Source: Larix sibirica
Lineage: Eukaryota > Streptophyta > Pinopsida > Pinales > Pinaceae
DNA: 37,395 bases
Direction: 5' to 3'
Assembly (NCBI GenBank): GCA_004151065.3
Contig: NWUY0304749308.1
Coordinates: forward strand, 1-37,395
Position 1 is the stretch's first letter. Every line of letters begins with the position of its first letter. The notes below the pieces were generated by a model. That model searched no databases. It was not told the DNA's origin and saw only the letters and a list, made by a program, of their open reading frames with translations. The position numbers were made by a program, and so were the translations under genes. Shown here piece by piece: positions 22,268 through 32,432 of this stretch.

Positions 22268-23730
22268 TTATCCCCACTCTATCCCACAATAAGAAATCCT
22301 CTGTAGGCAAGCGAACACCTATGTAGGCAAGTTGGAAGGCAAGGAGTAATCCCACCCGAGTAAGCCAAGCGCAGTCGCAAGCCGGTAGCAGAGCCAGTTC
22401 CTATAGAACGAGTAGCAGTAGCCAGCAAGCCAGGAGATATAAGAAAAGTTTGGACCAATAATTCGAGTAAGTAAGGTTAGGAAATAATAACGTTAATAAT
22501 AATATTGATGGACTGCCAATCACAACACATTGGCGGGAAAGTTCTTTTCAATTTCAGATGCCAGGCAGGGCCATTGAAGCCAGCCGTGGCGGGACATTGG
22601 AAATAAAACCCAATAAGAAAATGTGGTTCTATCAGATCTGATCTCTCCTGGCTTGCTTGCTTCTGTGTGCCCTTCTTTCCTTTCCCTATACTTACGCTTG
22701 CTTAACGAAGAAGTGATGGATACTGGTTGTTGCTGAACGAAGTGAAATCCACCTCCAGAGCTGGTTGTAAAAATAGATCGTTATGACAGATGGAGCTGAA
22801 TCTGTGGCAAGGCCAATTATTGTTGCTGAAGGATTGATGGTTGCATTTAAGACTACTATTGAAGCTTCTTAGAATATTTTGTTGTTGGTGGTGTTGCAAC
22901 TGCTATTGATAATGAAACGGATGTTGTTGGGCCTTTGACTATTGAAATTCAACTACTTTCTGGCTGGTGTCGTTGTTGTCTTGATCATAGCTACCTTTGA
23001 ACATTTGCAAGATGATAATTTGAAATAAAATTGACATGTTGAGCTAGTGATTGAGCTATGTGATATTCCTAGCATAGTTAGCAGACCCTAACCCAATTTG
23101 CGAACATTATGAATCGAAGACAAGGAACATGCAAAACCAACTCAGGTTGGCATTGAACCTGCCGGTCTACTATTTTGTAATCTATTTTATTGGAGCAGGG
23201 GTTGTTGTGGTTGAGGTTGTGTGAGTATTGGAAGACCATTTATTGAAGCTTGTGGTTTATTTGTAATCTGCGGCCACAACATAATTGCTCTTGCAACGTG
23301 AACCTGGCAAAAATTTATATACGTAATTATGCGGTTACTTATCGAGAATAAAGTTATTCCAGAGCCCTAAAGGTGACCTTTATTGGCATTGGTTGGGTGC
23401 TTTTAAGGGAAGGTAGTCAGATGGAGACTCCATGCTTATTGCTCTCTGTAGAAGGTAGCTATATAAGGTAGGCATGATAAGCATTATAAATAAAGAAATG
23501 AATGGTTCAAGCAGGTATAAGGATTGAACCATTATTACATAGGTGGTTAGTACTTGGGTATTCTAAGCCCGCTTAAGAAGTACTAGAAAAGGCAAAGATA
23601 GTCTTTGATTGGAGACAAAAATCTATAGAGCTAGCTAGAGTTATTTGTGAGTATTTCTTTCCCAATTTTTCTTATTTGAAGTAAAAAAATGTTCTAATCT
23701 CTATCATTAAGGTAAGGATCTAAATCTGTG
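22268..23730. other. Unassigned mixed sequence, Gln/Asn-rich minus frames
   Basis: No gene was recognised. TGTGGGGACCT occurs twice near 22220 and 22257, the second on the boundary with the degraded frame. CTRTGTAGGCAAG occurs twice near 22301 and 22320. Between 22700 and 23000 the minus strand encodes Gln/Asn/His-rich peptides (a 65-codon frame at 22702-22899) because the plus strand is rich in GTTGTTG. This is simple-sequence in character. Plant gag proteins can have such stretches, but no zinc knuckle accompanies it. Confidence 0.35.
23501..23533. repeat. Perfect 10-bp hairpin
   Basis: AATGGTTCAA (23501-23510) pairs exactly with TTGAACCATT (23524-23533) around a 13-base loop. The GGTTCAA core is tRNA-like, but a 10-bp stem with a 13-base loop is not a T-arm and no other tRNA arms surround it. 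Confidence 0.75.
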
Positions 23731-23739
23731 CTGTATCAA

Positions 23740-24055
23740 CCCTATATTGTGAGCATCCCTAGACCTATACCTATGAGCATCCCTATACCTATGATCACCC
23801 CGATGCCTCCTATGAGATTCCGAGAGCTGACCTACGATCATTCCGAGACTTCCTATGGGCATCCTTTTACCTATGAGCATTGACCTAGAGACCTGACCTA
23901 TGACTATCCCGATATCTTTTATGATACCTACCGAGATCTATTTCACTATTATCTTACCGAGACTCCATGGTTATCCCCGTAACCTAGATCTATGATTTGA
24001 TCTGGTTTTATCCTGAGCTGAGACCTATAGTTTTATTATATTGATATCGAAACTT
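23740..24055 (+). repeat. Decayed array with ACCTATGAGCATCCC units
   Basis: Variants of CCTATGAGCATCCC recur every 20-40 bases, for example near 23774, 23797 (as CCTATGATCACCCC), 23856 and 23871. Later copies are more diverged, with forms such as CTATGACTATCCCGATA and CCATGGTTATCCCCGTA. There is no frame of interest. Copies are not in register, which points to an old array. Confidence 0.6.
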
Positions 24056-24056
24056 T

Positions 24057-24245
24057 ATGGTTATCCAACTTTATGGTTGTCCCTGGACCTACAATTATCC
24101 CGATACTTCACTAAACGGGAATGCTTACTGGAGCTATTTCCCTCGTAAAAAGCCCCGAAACGTAAATGATTTCTGGAGCTATTCTCCTCTATTAAAACTC
24201 CGCCGAAAGCCTGGGGCTATTTATCTCTATAAATCCTCCGTAACT
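24057..24245 (+). repeat. Second decayed array, CTGGAGCTATT units
   Basis: CTGGAGCTATT begins at 24128 and 24173, and CTGGGGCTATT at 24211, so spacings are 45 and 38. Each copy is followed by CTC and an A-rich run, then CCCCG/CTCCG. ACTTTATGGTT occurs twice just upstream near 24053 and 24068. A 65-codon frame at 24057-24254 spans the array and is probably accidental. Confidence 0.6.
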
Positions 24246-24249
24246 TCTA

Positions 24250-25040
24250 TGTAATACATACATCTTTAAGAAGTCTTATATTGTTATCGAAATTAGAACC
24301 GAATTTGTTTACCAAGATTGTAACCGAATGGGTTATTAACCTGTAAAATAGTAGCTGATTCCCCTTTATGGCTGGATTATCACTGGCTTAATGATTTATG
24401 AAATAGCCTAATGGCATGCTGTGTTGAGCTGCCTAATGGCATGTAATAATGTTATCCCTGCTTAGGTTCTTTGCATGAGTCCTTATTTATATTTTTCTTC
24501 CGGTAAAGTCAATAAGAGTACTGAAAAGCTGAACTTTATTCCTTACATTCCTTTACATTCCTAGTCTCACTTTTAGTATCAATTTGAAAGGATGTGCCAA
24601 TAGCGTAAGCCTTTTTTTTCCCAACGTTTTAAAGCCATTTTATTAATTCCGTGAGGCCACACGCTTATGAATTACATTCTTTATTCTATGCGTTATATAA
24701 AAGTTATCTTCCAAACAGCCTTCCTTACTGGTATCCTCTTTCCCTTCCTTCCTTTTTCTTATTGGTCTCTTTACTGCTATAGCCATAGATCTTTTACACA
24801 TTGCTATGCGCTATTGCCTTTGCTATAGGATTTGCTACTTCTACTCTTTTCTTTGCTTTCTTTACAAAATTATAAGGAAGGTCAAACCCTAATTTCAAGT
24901 GATTAGAGTATGCCGTAGTTCCCCCTTGCCCTTTGCAATTACGTTATTCATTCACGGCGTTTTAGTACTACGCTCCTTAATTACTGACCTTAAGTTATCG
25001 TCGCACTATATTTTATGGTCTTCATTGAGTCAATGCTGCC
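24250..25040. other. Unassigned sequence
   Basis: No gene was recognised. GCCTAATGGCATG occurs at 24406-24418 and 24431-24443 (spacing 25). The remainder is AT-leaning and pyrimidine-rich on the plus strand (24700-24890) without clear structure. Confidence 0.4.
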
Positions 25041-25990
25041 AAGTAAAGTCATTTGTCGTGCCATACATGTTCAAGGGAAGTAAGCCTGAGTCGGCCATCC
25101 GCAGTCCTATTCCCATCTGTTTCGGCCATCCCTGAAGTCCACATGTCATGTGCTCTTAAACTCAATGTTCCGACGTCGTGCCATTGTGGGAAGATACATT
25201 ATTGCTTCCTCGATGGTGGGATACCTCCTATCGACGACAGCTCATTGCTCTGGGAGGTTTATCTAGAGTCAGTAGCACCCTGGTCCCTATCTATATTATT
25301 GTTAGGATAGCTTGCACTCAACAATGACATTTATAAATGGTCGTTGATCGAGTGGTTTCCCTGTTGTGTTCGACGACAAGTCATCTATTCACACTTTCTT
25401 TTACTAGATACCTTGGGTTTCACTTTCCTCATTGGTGGAATTCCTCGCCTCTGTCAATGATTTTCGTTATTGGTCGTCGCTCAGAGGATCTTTGCTGTGT
25501 GCTATTCCATTTGGCGCATGCCGAAGACGTATTTCGATGGTGTTCGTGAAATCTTTGTCCAAGACCTTCCAAATCATTCTGTTCTGCGCTCGTGTTGGTT
25601 GATGTGGGATGCCCTAAAGCCCTCCTTCCAACGATCTTGTCCCATCGACTACAGCTCATTATCTGGGAACAATATTATAGATACTCGGATAGTACCTTGG
25701 AGCTTGCAGTCATTAGTGGCAAGTTTCCTCGCATCCGACAGTGGGTACACCTCATTGATTCCTGATTGGATGAGTCTACGAGTGTTCGACATCAGGACAT
25801 CTATTCACACTCGATTGTACTAGATACCTTGGGGACCGTTGTCATTATTGGTGGTTTCCCTCGCGTCTGTTAACGGTGGTATACATAAATGACCGGTAAT
25901 CAGACGGTTTCTATCATGTTCGACATCGGCAAATCTATTCGCATGGCTAGATTCGTACCATTGGGGTTGTGACGAAGACCTTGGGGTCAT
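25041..25990 (+). repeat. Decayed tandem array, period about 134 bp
   Basis: The landmark CTATTCACACT...TACTAGATACCTTGGG occurs at 25385 and 25801, and as CTATTCGCATGG...CGTACCATTGGGG at 25935, exactly 134 bases after the second. The 416-base gap between the first two is close to three units and holds more diverged copies: GTGTGCTATTCCATTTGGCG near 25497 and GATAGTACCTTGG near 25687. Each unit also carries CATTATTGGTGG, CCTCGC, and TGTTCGACGAC/TGTTCGACATC. Less certain copies reach back to about 25041. Several frames of 70-117 codons on both strands lie in the array and are repeat by-products. Confidence 0.7.
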
Positions 25991-26049
25991 AGGAGACATC
26001 ACTTATGTTCTCCTCCCGAACTGCACCACTTAGTTATCCTCTTGCCTTC

Positions 26050-26125
26050 ATTGGGACTACCCTAGCATTGCCACATCTCTCAATTACCTTTACTAGACCT
26101 AACCTAACATTGCAACCTCTCTCCT
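26050..26125 (+). repeat. Diverged 42-bp duplication
   Basis: TACCCTAGCATTGCCACATC and CTAACCTAACATTGCAACCTC, each followed by TCTC and a pyrimidine-rich tail, lie about 42 bases apart near 26058 and 26100. It separates the 134-bp array from the purine-rich array. Confidence 0.55.
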
Positions 26126-26210
26126 TTAGGGCTTATTAAGGAGTCCTCTAGCCCCTTTCATCCTCACCCACTTAAGAGGCACATATTTCTTTAGAACCCT
26201 TCCTTTCCCA

Positions 26211-26760
26211 ATGGTTACCCCGCCGCCCTCCGATCAATATGTAAAAATGAAACCTGAAACAGCAACCTCTCCCGGACATGGACACCTAAAATCGCACCAT
26301 CAAGAAGACACCCGCCCACCACGGCGATACCTAAGAGACAGCGACACAATAAAATGGAAAACAAGAAACATAATGATAAACCGAAACGAGAAGCTGAATA
26401 AAAAGAATAAAAAGAAGCAGAATGGAAATAAAAAACGAGAAGCTAAATAGAAGCAGCACGGGAGCAGAAAGGAAAGCAAAACGAGAATCAAACGAAAAGC
26501 AGAACGGGAAAGCTGAATGAGAAATAATAATGCAAAAACGAGAATTGAAACGCAAAGCATAGTAGAGAGCATCACAAGAACCCGAATGGAAAGCACAAAC
26601 GAGAAGCTGAACAAGAGACACCGAAACCGCACACCGAACCGTAACCGAGCCGTCGCCTTCCACAGCGATAAACTTAGCGAGCCTGTAAACCAACGCACGA
26701 GCCGCGAGCCATTAAACCAAACGAAAAAAAACCTACCTATAATATAAGGAAGGTATAAAG
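26211..26760 (+). repeat. Purine-rich array, AAACGAGAAGCTGAA units
   Basis: The core AAACGAGAAGCTGAA or close variants begin at 26384, 26433, 26478, 26536 and 26597, with a weaker copy GAACGGGAAAGCTGAA near 26502. Between cores lie AAGCAGAA and GGAAAGCA words. The plus strand is strongly A/G-rich. As a result the minus strand carries two long overlapping frames, 26300-26698 and 26331-26693, whose products are almost wholly Phe/Leu/Ser/Val and look membrane-like. That look is a direct consequence of the purine bias, not evidence of a membrane protein. Confidence 0.75.
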
Positions 26761-27990
26761 CCTAAAGTACAGCACCTATAAGATGGATGGAGCAGTAAGG
26801 TGCTACCCAGCACTAAAAGAGATAAAACTGAATAGAAGGAAGATAATAAACAAATAACAAATGGAATAAATAAAATGGGGATAAAAAAGAAATGAATAAG
26901 CACCTTGCTCTCCCTTACGGTCAAGCAAGCTTTTCCTTAAAAAAATCGCCCTTGTCGGTGATATGGAATTACTTGAGACAAGAGGGAATGCTCTCTGTAA
27001 GGCTCTCCAGTAAAAGAAGTCTTATTAATAGCTCAGAGTCCCTGCCTAGTCTTTATAGCAGTAACTCCTGGCTGGGAGTGGTTTGTGACCTCGCCTCCTT
27101 GCCCTAACAATCTAGAGTTAGTAGTGAGTAATGGGTCCGGCAAGAGCTGCTAGAGCTAGTAATATGGCCCTACCCTCCCATCCATTTGATTGAGGAGCGT
27201 TAGCAGGGTGAGGCTAATTGTTGTTGTTGAGGTGGGAATAGGCTCCTATTGAACTGTTGGCTGGCGGCCTAAGGTGAGGGCAATCCTGTTTTAGCTATTT
27301 GCCGTTCTCGAGCATCCTTCCTGGTAGTTGCAGTCTAATCAAAGCGATGGCCAATGGAGCCTAACAAGGAGATGGAAGCAGGGAAAGCTACTCTCCCTAG
27401 CCTAACGGAGGATAATTAACTCCCTCCTGACTAGATTTGAGGTACCCGGCTAAAGGATCTATTTCCCCCTCCACTCTAAGATGAAGATGCCTCAACGGGT
27501 TCAATCGAGGCTTCACCGGAGTAGCTCCTCGTTAATTGACTAGTTCATTAATCCGAGCCGAACTAGTTTAACCAGCGAGATCTCCTTCCGTGCAATGACT
27601 CATAGTCTGGTAGGCTACTTCTAATTTCAGATTTGCTAATTCGTAGAATAGATGCCCCTGCCCCTAATGTAATAAGCATGTCCCCAGCGATGTCCCTGTC
27701 TCTGAATCTTTCCTCATCATTCCGAAAGCTTTACTTCTTTTAAAAGCTATCCTCCCTGGTACTAGCGCTCCTAAAGGCATTACCATTAGCCTACCTTTGG
27801 TCGGAGGGACATCCTCTAATGGTTAGAAATCTTACGAGCAATAATAATATATTCTTTAAGGGCATTAACCCTAGGAGCATGAACGGAAAAAGGTATACAG
27901 ATATTCTTTAAGCGAAGGACAGAGGAGCAGTCATCTAGGAGCATTAACCTCAAGGATAGACCCATCCTAGTCCTACCAAAGGAAGCAACT
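26760..27990. other. Unassigned sequence with a small internal repeat
   Basis: No gene was recognised. At 27850-27960 the words ATATTCTTTAAG (twice), GGAGCAT and GGCATTAACC/GAGCATTAACC recur, suggesting a decayed unit of about 50-60 bases. A 77-codon minus frame at 27816-28049 covers it without family features. Confidence 0.4.
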
Positions 27991-27994
27991 GATT

Positions 27995-28205
27995 GTGATT
28001 GAAGGGCATGACCATGCACCCAACTAGACTTACCCAACACCTTACCCAACTATTTACACTACTTAGCACCTACTCTACTACTTACCAACAGACCTGCACA
28101 CCTACTACACCTACACAAACACTCTTACTACCTTACCAACCTACTTACTACCACTTGCATACACCCTTTACTACCTACTTGACCTATTACACTCTTACTT
28201 AAGGG
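27995..28205 (+). repeat. A/C/T-only degenerate tract (CTTACC/CCTAC words)
   Basis: From about 28015 to 28200 the plus strand is almost free of G and consists of degenerate 5-6-base words such as ACTTACC, CCTACTACAC and CTACCTTACC. This is an extreme strand asymmetry. A 67-codon Thr/Tyr/Leu-rich frame at 27999-28202 results from it. Similar wording appears in the module array near 35.2-35.5 kb, so the two may be related. Confidence 0.6.
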
Positions 28206-28725
28206 CTAGCTCTTAAGCCATTATATAGAAGGGCAAGGAAAGATATTGATTAAGGTACTGCCATCCACCATCCACTGTATCAGATCCTGTGTAGCAAACG
28301 GATCTTGTGTTCAGATAAACATTGAATGCCGAAGCACCGGGGGGCAAGGAAAGATATGGAATTGAAGCATTCAAGGATTTAAGCACCTAGGGTTAGTGCT
28401 GAACTGAGCATCAAAGTGTAATTACATTTATAAAGTCATATGTTCCCCACCCCAAGCGATAATAAATATTCCTCTCCCTCGCCCTTAGGCAGGTGAAATT
28501 CCACAGTATATTTTCAAAATATAGGCAGATCAAAGGGCAAAATGACATATGCTTCCTTATATTCAGCGTTTTCCACTACTTTAGGAAGGCTTACCACTCT
28601 GGTACTTAGGCCCACAGATGCTTTAGCAGCCTTTCGGGAAAATATAGTTATGCAGAGTTATAAGGTCTTATCGGTCTTCTGTCTCCGTGTTCCTGATCTC
28701 CCAAGTAGTAACTTCATGAATGTGC
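28205..28725. other. Unassigned sequence
   Basis: GGGCAAGGAAAGATAT occurs near 28231 and 28341, about 110 bases apart. A 71-codon plus frame at 28542-28757 has no recognisable features. Nothing else was seen. Confidence 0.35.
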
Positions 28726-28985
28726 CGCAGACGCAACAAAGCTTCATGTGCATATAAACCATTTGGGTAAAGCATCACCACTACCGTACGCAACAAAGCT
28801 TGGATTCACTAGCACTAGCAGACGCAACAAGGAGTGTAACAACTTCATGTACCCCATACGCAACAAGGAACTTATCTGTGAACTACCTGTACTCACTGAA
28901 TGCATTTTGTGAATCGCCCATGTAGCAGACGCAACAATCTGTGAAATACCCAATACGCTACAAGGAGTCGTGTCCAAGGAGTAAT
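28711..28985 (+). repeat. Irregular array of ACGCAACAA units
   Basis: ACGCAACAA begins at 28731, 28788, 28822, 28858 and 28929, and ACGCTACAA at 28955. Most copies are preceded by CAG or a CCGT/CCAT-like triplet and followed by AGC or GGA. ACTTCATG/CTTCATG recurs between copies near 28711, 28742 and 28841. Spacings vary (57, 34, 36, 71, 26), so the array has been scrambled by insertions and deletions. The opposite-strand frames at 28744-29084 are treated as by-products. Confidence 0.65.
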
Positions 28986-29099
28986 TCTTTTCACTATCCA
29001 ACCGCTTACTGAATCGATGTTGTGATTATGCAAAATAAAGAAGGTGCAATGGGGGGTCCTTACTTTACGCTTATGGCTGCTCACCTCGAATGAAAGTTA

Positions 29100-29620
29100 C
29101 CATTGTATGTATGTTCCGACCTGATATCACCCCATCTCTGGTCTCGCCCGCCGGCCTAACCTCACCCCCCCTCCTTTTCCTCCTTGGCTTTTAGCTTCCT
29201 CACATGGAAGTACTTACCAAAATATGTTTCATAGGAGCCAACCAAACCAATAATATGCTTCTTAGTCCAATCAATAAGAAAAGAAAATATGTATGTCTCA
29301 CATCTGATCTCGCCCTCCTTTAGTCGGGCGCGTTCTCGCGTTGAACTGCTTACCCCGAATACACGTTCTTGAGCCAATAAAAAGATATGTCTGTCTCGAC
29401 CTGGGTCTCACCCCGCCTCTGGTCCCGCGCCCTGCCTGCCTGATCTCACCCTCCTGGGCTTTTAGCTTCCTAACACTTTAGTACCTTGTTTCTTAGGCCA
29501 ATCAATTTGAGAAGATTTCTGTAGTGTCTTGCCCGACCTAACCTCACTCTCAAGCGTTCTCACGTCGTTATAGTGCTGCCCGCCCTCCTTTACGCGCTAC
29601 CCACACGCTTACCGCCGAAT
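29100..29620 (+). repeat. C-rich decayed duplication, spacing 271 bp
   Basis: GGCTTTTAGCTTCCT at 29186 recurs at 29457, and each copy is followed by CACA/AACA, a short gap and AGTAC. Flanking words also recur: CGACCTG...CTCACCCC, CTCTGGTC(T/C)CGC, CCAATCAAT, GCTTACC(C/G)CCGAATA and CGTTCTCGCG/CGTTCTCACG. The stretch is rich in C and CG on the plus strand. A 71-codon minus frame is not supported. Confidence 0.6.
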
Positions 29621-29621
29621 A

Positions 29622-30023
29622 GTGATGACCGCCGCCGCTTCTACACTTTCTATCAGTTCAATACAAAGAGAAAAGGAAGGAATGCCGCTACCTGGCCTGC
29701 TACTGAACGATGACCCTTACCTTAACGCCTTAACGCTAACTCACGATGAATGGTGCTTACCGCGAAGGAAAGAAGGCCCCAATCCAACCCTTAAGGAAGC
29801 AAGCTCCTTATTGAAACACAATATCTATAAATACGTTACGCTCACCGGCCTTAAGATAAGATACCGCAATCAAATATGCCTGTCATTAAGCTGCCTACAA
29901 TCTCTGTTTCTCCGTGTCAGCCCTACAGATAGGATCCTACTCCACAACTCCCAAATCCACCCTAGTATTCACTCCACCCCTTTTCACAATGTTAATACTG
30001 ATATACTCACATCCCCCCCTTAG
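29622..30023 (+). other. 133-codon frame across a junction, probably not a gene
   Basis: A plus-strand frame from ATG at 29622 is preceded by an in-frame TAG at 29613-29621. It begins inside the C-rich repeat region and runs into unrelated sequence approaching the gag remnant. The product starts with a Thr/Ala/Ser-rich stretch and then is mixed, with no recognised domain, signal peptide or membrane span. Because it spans two sequence types and its codons show no obvious bias, I regard it as a chance frame. It is listed because it is the second-longest uninterrupted frame in the window. Confidence 0.2.
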
Positions 30024-30059
30024 TAGCACTTTCAATTCTTGGCTCCAAATAAACCATAT

Positions 30060-31615
30060 TTGCACCCCTCTACTGTATGTCCCACACTGTTTACCACTTT
30101 TAATTAGCTCCAGACAGTCTTCTGTGTTATGGCTAATCTTTTGGTAACACCCACAACGTGTCCAACATGACTATGGATAGTTACACACAATGTACCCCAC
30201 TTTTTTAGAGTTGTAACACCATGGTGGAGGATGATTCACATCATTTATCGGTGCTATTTTACCCTAGTTCTGATTCTGGGCTCTATTTATGGCTCTTGCA
30301 GACTCGACAAAAAACAATTTCTTATTCAATCTTTCCATGATAATGTCCAATGTGTGGTAGTCCTCCATATGGTGAGTGTTTACCCTACAGAAGTAACAAT
30401 GTAGTACCACCGCAGTGCTGCTATACTTTTGTAATGTTAGGGTCCTACCCTAAACCTCCTACTTTAACAATGTACGAGGCCATAAAGCCCATTAGATTGT
30501 TAGTTGGTAGTGACTTAATGTCAAATCCTCTTTATTTAATAAGGCCCCCTAGGTGGTTTACCCTCATTAATAGCAGGACCAAAAGTAGTTAGGGTTTTGG
30601 CTATTTAAACACTAGAGTAGTGCCTTATTTAATCTGAAGTGAAGTATTTTTATTGTATTTGGAGCTTTGCTATTGGAGGTTGCCCCCTGAAATAGGTAAG
30701 TGAACATAGCTCTCTATTTTTTCATATTATTAATAAAAGATATATTTATTAGGGTTTATCTATTTTATCTTGTGTTCTTCTCTTTTTTATGAATTGATGG
30801 GATTAAATACACTACAAGTAATGGTGGGAAATAATGGGGATCAATGCCCTAGATTTCTATATATTTTGTTGATTCCCACATTAGCCTTTTTTGGTATATT
30901 ACCCATGAACATGATGGCCAATGTTACAATGTATCTCTAGACTATGGGACAATAATTTTGTAAGTGTCCTTCTATCTTACAGGGGGTACACCATACCACC
31001 TCCCTTATCCCATACTTCTCGTTGGCCAACTCTTGAATCTACTCAGATAGGGTGGTCTACTGGTATGGAAATTATGCCATCCCTAGAGCTAATCCTAGAA
31101 GTGAGGCTTCAGCTAGTATATTGACGGACTCTAGGTTCATCGTGAACTCTAATGCCTCTCATTGAGTCATCAATCTTTACTGCAACAAAAATGTACATAA
31201 GTGAGGTAGCATCCCCCTAATAAACCACTCCTTATGTTACACCTCCTTAATGTTATAACTTAGTTGGCTCATCAAATCTTGGAACCATTGATCATATTCC
31301 CACACCATCTCTCCTACTTTTGACTTAATTTCCTTTAACTCTACAATGCTTTTCTATTTATACTTAGGCTTTCAAACTTCTTTTATGAAATCCACCTGTA
31401 GTTGCACTATAATGACTCCATGGAGAGCTAAAGCACTCTACTTACACTTAATATACCACTGTAGGGCTTTCCCTTGCAATGTATTTTGGAATTAAACCAA
31501 TCGGGTTGCATCTATGGTCCTCCATGCATTCAAGATAGCACTGGAGAGGAACCAATGCTACTTTGCATCTTAATCTCCACTACCGTATAACATAGGGAGT
31601 CATAGAGCTCATTCA
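30060..31615 (-). pseudogene. Decayed retrotransposon gag (Ty3/gypsy type)
   Basis: Read on the minus strand, this carries the capsid part of a plant LTR-retrotransposon Gag followed by nucleocapsid zinc knuckles. ELKEIKSKVGEMVWEYDQWF and QDLMSQL (about 31270-31340) and KEWFIRGMLPHL (31198-31233) match the usual capsid wording. CTPCKIEGHLQNYC (30949-30990) is an intact C-x2-C-x4-H-x4-C knuckle in the same frame. A second, damaged knuckle (WCYNSKKVGYIVC, with Cys and His positions lost, near 30221-30184) and HNTEDC (30114-30131) lie in a different frame, so at least one frameshift separates them. Many stops interrupt it, for example TAA at 31237-31239 just before KEWF. I saw no protease, reverse transcriptase, integrase, long terminal repeat or primer-binding site around it, so only a gag fragment remains. 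Placing it in Ty3/gypsy is from memory of the family; the gag assignment itself is firm. Confidence 0.82.
30949..30990 (-). other. CCHC zinc-knuckle codons within the gag remnant
   Basis: The 14 codons read CTPCKIEGHLQNYC, satisfying C-x2-C-x4-H-x4-C exactly. This is the nucleic-acid-binding knuckle of retroelement nucleocapsid. All four metal ligands survive although the surrounding frame is broken. Confidence 0.85.
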
Positions 31616-32390
31616 GCTGAGCTATTGCCATTATTGTATGCTAACTTCGCACTAACACAAATCCCAATGATCTTGGTTGTTGTATCAATGAACTTTACAA
31701 TATTGACGAGAAACTCTAATTACTTTGAGCGATCACACTTACACTATTAAGTTACATGGTAGCTGGTGCACTCCGACTACTAATCACAGATACACTGACG
31801 CTCTACATTGGAATAGTAACATGATTACCGTGGATCTTCCATCGATATCCGCGGTGCTGCTCAGAACGACGGACGCATGAGACTTCCGCGGCAGATTTCG
31901 GCTTGAAAGCTCAGTTTGGACAGCGCCTTGGGCTGGTACAACCTTACTCGAGTTGTTTGTGCATTTATGATCCCTCTAGGGGTCTCTATCAGGTACTTTT
32001 TGAACTGGTTCATGAGGATTGGATTCACACACAAGCAGTTTGAGGGTTAAGCTTATAAATTGGCCTTGAAATACTAGGCGGGGGTGCACATTCAAAACAG
32101 GTTGCATTAAGTATTGTTATGCTGAATAAATTAAGAGCAAGAGATCAACTTATCTCTCCTCCTTTTATTCCAAGAGCATGAGCCAACCTTGCTTAGTTAT
32201 TTGCCATTCTTGATCAAGCAAAATGCCAGATGGGGGGGCCCGGACGATGTTGGATTCATTTGGGTGATCAAAGTGGCAATTATTAGATAAGAGATATGCC
32301 ATTTTTAAGATCTCCCCTAGCGAAAGATCTATTTCCCATTGGATTATTGGATCGAACCCATCCTGGTATATAAGGCGTGGTAAAGTCTAT
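31616..32390. other. Unassigned sequence beyond the gag remnant
   Basis: This is where the 5' leader and LTR of the minus-strand element would be expected. I found no primer-binding site (complement of the initiator-Met tRNA 3' end) and no direct repeat that would mark an LTR. No gene was recognised. Confidence 0.35.
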
Positions 32391-32394
32391 CCCT

Positions 32395-32432
32395 CTCTGT
32401 ACCCATGGATTATTCTCTGTACCCATGGATTA
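32395..32432 (+). repeat. 20-bp tandem duplication
   Basis: CTCTGTACCCATGGATTA occurs identically at 32395-32412 and 32415-32432 (period 20). GGATTATTGG words recur on both sides, near 32340 and 32510, so this sits in a wider patch of related sequence. Confidence 0.85.

Noticed and set aside
22702-22899. Copia-type gag from Gln/Asn-rich minus-strand frame
   Set aside because: No zinc knuckle or protease motif accompanies it. The bias comes from GTTGTTG simple sequence.
23501-23533. T-arm of a tRNA (GGTTCAA core)
   Set aside because: A 10-bp stem with a 13-base loop is not a T-arm geometry, and flanking tRNA arms are absent.
25470-25823. 117-codon plus-strand frame as a gene
   Set aside because: It lies inside the decayed 134-bp array, with frames on the opposite strand equally open.
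26300-26698. Overlapping 132- and 120-codon minus-strand frames as membrane proteins
   Set aside because: Their hydrophobic composition results directly from a purine-rich repeat on the other strand.
28711-28985. CRISPR array
   Set aside because: The repeat core is only 9 bases, spacings are irregular (26-71), no cas gene is present and the DNA is plant-like.
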